From NCBI GenBank assembly GCA_036571765.1, contig BROE01000023.1:2114688-2178687 (forward strand): DNA of 64,000 bases, written 5' to 3'. Shown one piece after another: positions 37,001-43,000 of the stretch. The number at the start of each line of letters is the position of its first letter. Positions within the stretch are counted from its first letter, which is position 1. Source of the DNA: Plecoglossus altivelis (lineage: Eukaryota; Chordata; Actinopteri; Osmeriformes; Plecoglossidae). The notes under the pieces were generated by a model. The model saw only the letters and a program-made list of their open reading frames with translations, did not search any database and had not been told where the DNA came from. Made by a program: the position numbers and the translations under genes.

Positions 37001-40000
37001 CACACACACAGTATATCAGGGTTTTTTCATTTTAAAATGAACATTCGCTAGACTACCTGAGCTGTTCTCTAAACGAGCCAACTTTGACAGTCCCTGTCTG
37101 TCGTTGGAGCAGGTTGACAGCTTTGACCTTAGAATGCACTGGAATGCTGTGCGCAAGGAACAACCACAGGACTCAATCAGTAGAATTTAGTCTGGAGTAG
37201 TTGTTGAGAAATGGTACATTCACCAGATACACAATTGATTCCTAAAAAAACAATGCAGTATTTTTACAAGTCTAGGTAAACATAAACATTTTTTTATTAC
37301 AAAATAACTGATATATAAATTATTCAATGACCTGACAAACCACAACAAAAGGTATCTTGGTCCAAGTGGATACAAGACTTACAGCAGAGAGGACTTTCCT
37401 GGAGTCCATGTTGTCCAGGAAAGCACGCCTGGCTCCTGTCAGCTGCTGAGGGGTGAGGGAGCAGCTGGCGCTCTGAAAGGCCTGCTTGTCAGCAGTGCTG
37501 GAGAAGAGCATATATCTGTCCAGACTGGTGTCATCGCACAGCGCTGTCTTCAGGTTGGCTGGGCTCAGACTGCCCATGCCCATGGCCTGCAAAACAAAGG
37601 TGTAGAGCAGGGAAAGATCAGCAGGGGGCAGACAGAGAATAATACTGTTAAAAAACATGCCAAGTGTTTTACTTGACAGTTGTATTTCCAACTTTTGGGG
37701 GGAGGCTTGAGTTCAGAGAGTTCTTCTTCTACTTGTGTATCATGGAAAAGTGAGCAAGGCAAATCAGCAACATAATTCCTTCAGCATGCAAGGAGTTTTT
37801 ATTGCACATACAAATGGGAGATCTCTGATCCTGAAACACATTTGCATAGACCGACCCATACGCACGCACACACCCGCACTCGGCAGAGACAGGAGATGGG
37901 AGATCTCATAATCATTGTGCATTCTATCTAAGCACCCTTGTCGATGAGAAGCAAACATAATTCCCTTCCTCCAACTCATCTGATATCTCTCAGAGCATGA
38001 CGGGATGTCAATGGAGAATGTCTGACAAACACACACACACACGCACACGCACACGCACACACTTATCTTGGTGACAGCTGCACTCCACCGAGCCACAAAT
38101 GTGGACGCAAATCCATTTCTTTCTTTTTTAGGTGGATACTCCTTGCATGCCACTCAAAGACTGCCTTTCTGCTTCGACTGATTGAAAATGGCGGGAAATC
38201 GTGCTCTAGCAATGCAGTTCAATACAGTTGATGCAGAATCGCTCAATAAAACTACTCTTGTTTGCATAACACTTCGTAGGGCTAAGTATGAGATACCAAC
38301 ACATAAACACTACCACTGGGTGACCTTGACAGAATACAATTGCACTTGTGTTCAGCTTTGATGCCAATGACCTACTCCCAGTAACCCTGAATCTCCAACA
38401 GGTGTGTCAGTAAAAACAAAAGCCAGAAAGGTTATCTAGGTACCTAACATATATTGTTTGTGCAGTATAGCATTCAGCGGTCCTAACGACCACCCGATGA
38501 AATGTTTTGACCCACTGTGGAACAGTACATACCTGGTTCATGTGGAGCTTTGAAGACATAAGCCCATCTACGACAGACGCTGGCACGGACAAGTTCCCTC
38601 TCAGATATGCGGTGAACTTTTCGTTGTCACTCAGAATACTCCTCAGGGCGATGGGCTGACCTTCAGCAGGAGAAGAGGAAAAGAATGGATTTCAAGCCAA
38701 AAGGAAAATGGCAGTTAGAACAGTCTTACAAAGGTAAAGATGCCATGTGCTAACCAGATATCAAAACCAGGATACTAAACTACTATCTTGGTCAGTCTCA
38801 TATCCATACTTTCAGAAACATAATTTCCACAATGGTTTGTTTTTAACCAGGTTTTTCCCCCATTTGGTTAAACACGACGCTTTTGGGGGCCTTTGGTCCT
38901 AAAGTATTGATTTGAAAGAATGTTCTCCAGGCGAATGTTGCAATTAAAACGTTGATAAGAGCTAGGAGGAGGTTTAATGCATTTGTTGAGGGGGAGCTGG
39001 CACCTGATGGCTAAACATGCATCAGCTTGTTAAGCAGCCATTTTGTCCTGATTAGTTCCACTCATGATTAGTTCCACTGATGATCCCGGTTTAAAAGACG
39101 GGCATCAAAATCAATCGACTGTTGAATGTCGTCCTCCCCTTTTGACAGCGCTCAAGGCTGAAACAAGCTTGCCTGTCGAAGACTGCACCGTTTTACACTG
39201 CAATTCTACGCTCTTCAGAGGCTAAAATGGAAAATGCTGTCTATTTGCAGCACTTGGAGGACTTGGAGGAGTTAAGATCAGGCTACGTGGAAATATATGG
39301 GACCAAATCGAAAAAAAAGGCAAGGGCAATATGCCACAGCCAAGCCACCTTTGGCGCATTGGAGAAAGTCAGCATCAATATTTGAATTTAATTAATTAAT
39401 TAAACTATAATTAATGATTGATTCAGTCAGCGCATTACTCAAACGATTACCACTTCCCAGAAGTACCTTTTATTACGTACTCTATTATCTCTACACCATC
39501 GACGAGGGCGGACAAACGACAGGACGAGGGTCGAAACCAAAACACGCTCTGGCCTTCCTCTGAACTTTGTTTCTCTCCAGATTGGAGTCTTCACCTCCAT
39601 CTTTTAATCATCTCAGCCCAACCCCCCCTCACCCCCCAAAAGAAAACCCCACCACATGATCACCTTTGCCATCACTATCCTTTGATATCCCTCTGCCTCT
39701 CCTTCTCCCTAATGACCTTTCCAGGCTTTCGCCTCAGACTGCACAGACCATTAATTATGCGGCGGCTTAGATCTCTGATGGATTTAATCTTGTATATTAC
39801 AAGCCTGTGACCCCAAAATGCAAATGACTCTCAAGCCATTTGTTGAGGCTTGGACAATGCCCGGTTCTGACTGCCATTTGCCTATTTGCAAATTAGGTTC
39901 CTTATGAATTTCTGAATATCATCAGACCAAATGAGCCCAATGCATAAAGGCAACTTATAAAGATAAACGATCTGCCAGTTGGCATGGCAAATTGCATCGT

Positions 40001-43000
40001 AAATAACGGGCCAACTTTGTTTTTGAGGGATCTGGGAGGATCACAAATCCTCTGGGGTTGTCATCGACGTGAAGGGGCTACTTCTGTTGATAAAAGGCCA
40101 CCGTCAAAGTGATTGTCAGCGTTGTTGAGTACATACAGTTTCAATTACTGCAGAACCATTACTCGGTAACGATAACAGCTTCATCATTCTCTGTTTGGCT
40201 GGGAGCGTGGTTACTAGGGTTGTTAATGATCTGCCGGAACCTTATATCTTTGAGAAACATGACCACAAACACACTTGCCAATTACTAATCTACACATAAG
40301 ATTGTGTGCAGGATCAGGTCATCAGAACACTTTGGCAAGAGCATGAGAACTGGACTCTCACCATCGGATGGATTTGACTTCTCCAAGATCAAAGCCCATT
40401 GGTCCAGATCCTCAGAGAGACGTTGGGCCTTGGTCAGGATGGATCGTTCGACCACAAGGGTCTGAAGCTCGATCAGGAGCCCTGCAATTCTGGTGGAACA
40501 TGACGGATAACGGGTCAGATGCGTTCTCATTCGACCAAAGCAAAGGTTAGGCCTGAACTGAACCATTCACAGTAAGTGGGAAAAGGTTAACCGAATGAGT
40601 CGCAGCGCAGCATTTATGTTGACTTGTTTGACGTTGGAGTGACAATCCTACAACAGTCTCCACAGAATAAACCCTTAAACACTTCATATGAAGCGTTCTT
40701 GAAACAGGGGACCTAATCCTTGACCCCCAAAACATCCATGCAAACCGTCACAAGTTAAAAAAAGAGCAGTTCAGAAGGACCTACATGGAGCTGTTGAAGT
40801 TGTTGACCAGACCCGGTGTCTCTCCGACTGTTGGATGGCTCACACAGGGATTGTTAATGTTGCACACCATCCCTTGCAACCACGGCAGCACGCCAGCGGA
40901 AGGCATGGCTTTGTTAGGGTAATGACCTAGGATAGGGGTGTGAGAGAGAGAGAGAAAGAGAGTGTGTGTGAGAGAGAGCGTGTGTGAGAGACAGCAAGAG
41001 AGAAAGAGAGTGAGAGAGAAAGAGAGTGAGAGAAAGAGAGAAAAATAAATAAAAGTAATTAAAAAACGGCATCTTTCTATTTCATTTTGGTGTCCAATTC
41101 AAAGTTTTTGGGGAGCCTCTGTTGCTGTAATGGCTCTCCATTGTCACATCCCTGCAAGACTTCAATAGAGGAATACAACAAGGCACTGTTTGGAAGGTCA
41201 TCTTGACTTTTTGACAGCACAGAGTAGTTGACAAAATTGTGTGGCAGACGTAGATGAGAAGTAACTGGGATCACCTCAATGCTTTTGGCAAGCACACCTG
41301 CTAGAAGACTTGTAAGAGCACATAATCAACTGGGTCATGCTTACGTTCTCAACGATGTTTCGAGGGATACAACTTCATTGCCTTGGTTTGTTTGTACTTA
41401 CACTGGCTTTTGTGGATCGGCTTGTTGGTGGAGCGAACCGCGACCAGGATGAAAAACAGGAAAAGTGGCCATAGCAGCTCGATCACCAGTCGGACCTGCA
41501 CAGAAAACCAGGCAATTATGGTCAAGTTAGGCTGCACTGTCGCTGACCCGTGTGTTGCTGTCATTTCTGCACCACTGCCTCATCCATTGGTGTAAATCTA
41601 AGAGATACAAGGTCACCTCATCACTGGAACCAACAACAAAAAAAGTTGCGCCACAATACAGAACTTGCTGGATTGAAATGGTACTGAAAAGCATGCCTGT
41701 CTTAATATGATCCACTGAATAAATAGTGAAAATGAACGAATACAAACTACATGAAACGCTACATGATGAATAATACAGTGAATCAGTAACAACGCAGTTC
41801 TGAACCATGCAACTGACAGAGCTTTCTTTAAAGACTGCAGTATGGCTACAAACCCCCCCCCCCCACACCAGTTCTGAGCAAATGTTGTTCTCAGATCAGT
41901 GGGTACGGCTCAGCTGAGCGAGGGAGTGTGCACCCAAGCATGGGCTTCTGTCTGTATGTGCGCAAGCCTCAAAGTGTCTGTCGCAGTCGGGTTCGGCTGC
42001 ACCACTGTAGCTTCGAGCGTTTGCCGGGGATGAGACTGCAAGCTCTGCTGACTACTCAGTCTACCCCGAACCACGCCCCCCTCCTCCCCTCCCCCCCGGC
42101 CCTCTCCCCCTCTCTCTCTCTCCCTCCCCCTGTCATCTGTGTATTCTGTGTCCATTGCACTTTAAATTGGAACCTAAACAAGAGTCCCTGGCTGTTTCCT
42201 GCGCTTTAATGTGGCCACTTCACCACCTACCCTCCTCTAAGCCATGCCAGCGCTTTTATGGCAAACAACCCCAGGGAAGAGAGAGAGAGAGAGAAACGAG
42301 GCACAAACAAAGCACGGAATGGCTAGTGTGTGTGTGCGTGGTCAGAGTGTTAATTGACGTCATTTCCCCTTCTGAGAACTGGCAGTTTTGTTACCTGGAA
42401 GTGAAGTTGTCTCTTGTGTTTTTCATTTCCATGCCTTCAACCTATGTCCTTAAACTAGCGGCCGACAGCATACAGCTCAGCTTTATTGTGAGCTCTGCGT
42501 GATTCTATTTGAAAGAACGGTAAGGTCGGAATGCTTTGTGCCACTATTCTTATCCCAGCGCTGGAGCGCCTCAGCAATTCTATAAAGGGTGGTCCAATGC
42601 ATTAAATATCTACATGGTTCCAGGAAATGCTGTGCGGGAGATGTTTTTACAATGCTACACAGGGTCTCAACTCTTCACCTCACTCTCTTATTGAGGCTTT
42701 CACGCATCCTAGGAACAGGCAGGCTCCCTCCAACATTCTCTGTCTCCCTCTTTCTCTCCCTCCATCTCTCGCTCACTTTCTTGCTCACTCCCTAGCCGCC
42801 CCCTCTCTCTCCCCCCCTCATCATCTTCTGCAGCATGTGTCCATCCTTCACCCGACTCAGCAGAGCGACCCGCTTTGCAGCAATCTGGAATGAGCTTCTC
42901 GTACAAGCTGGATGCTCAGCGCGGTGGCAATGCTGGGTCAAAGGTCTGGTGCATCGAAAGACGCAGGAAATGGTTGCCGTGGTCAGCGAACATTTCGACC

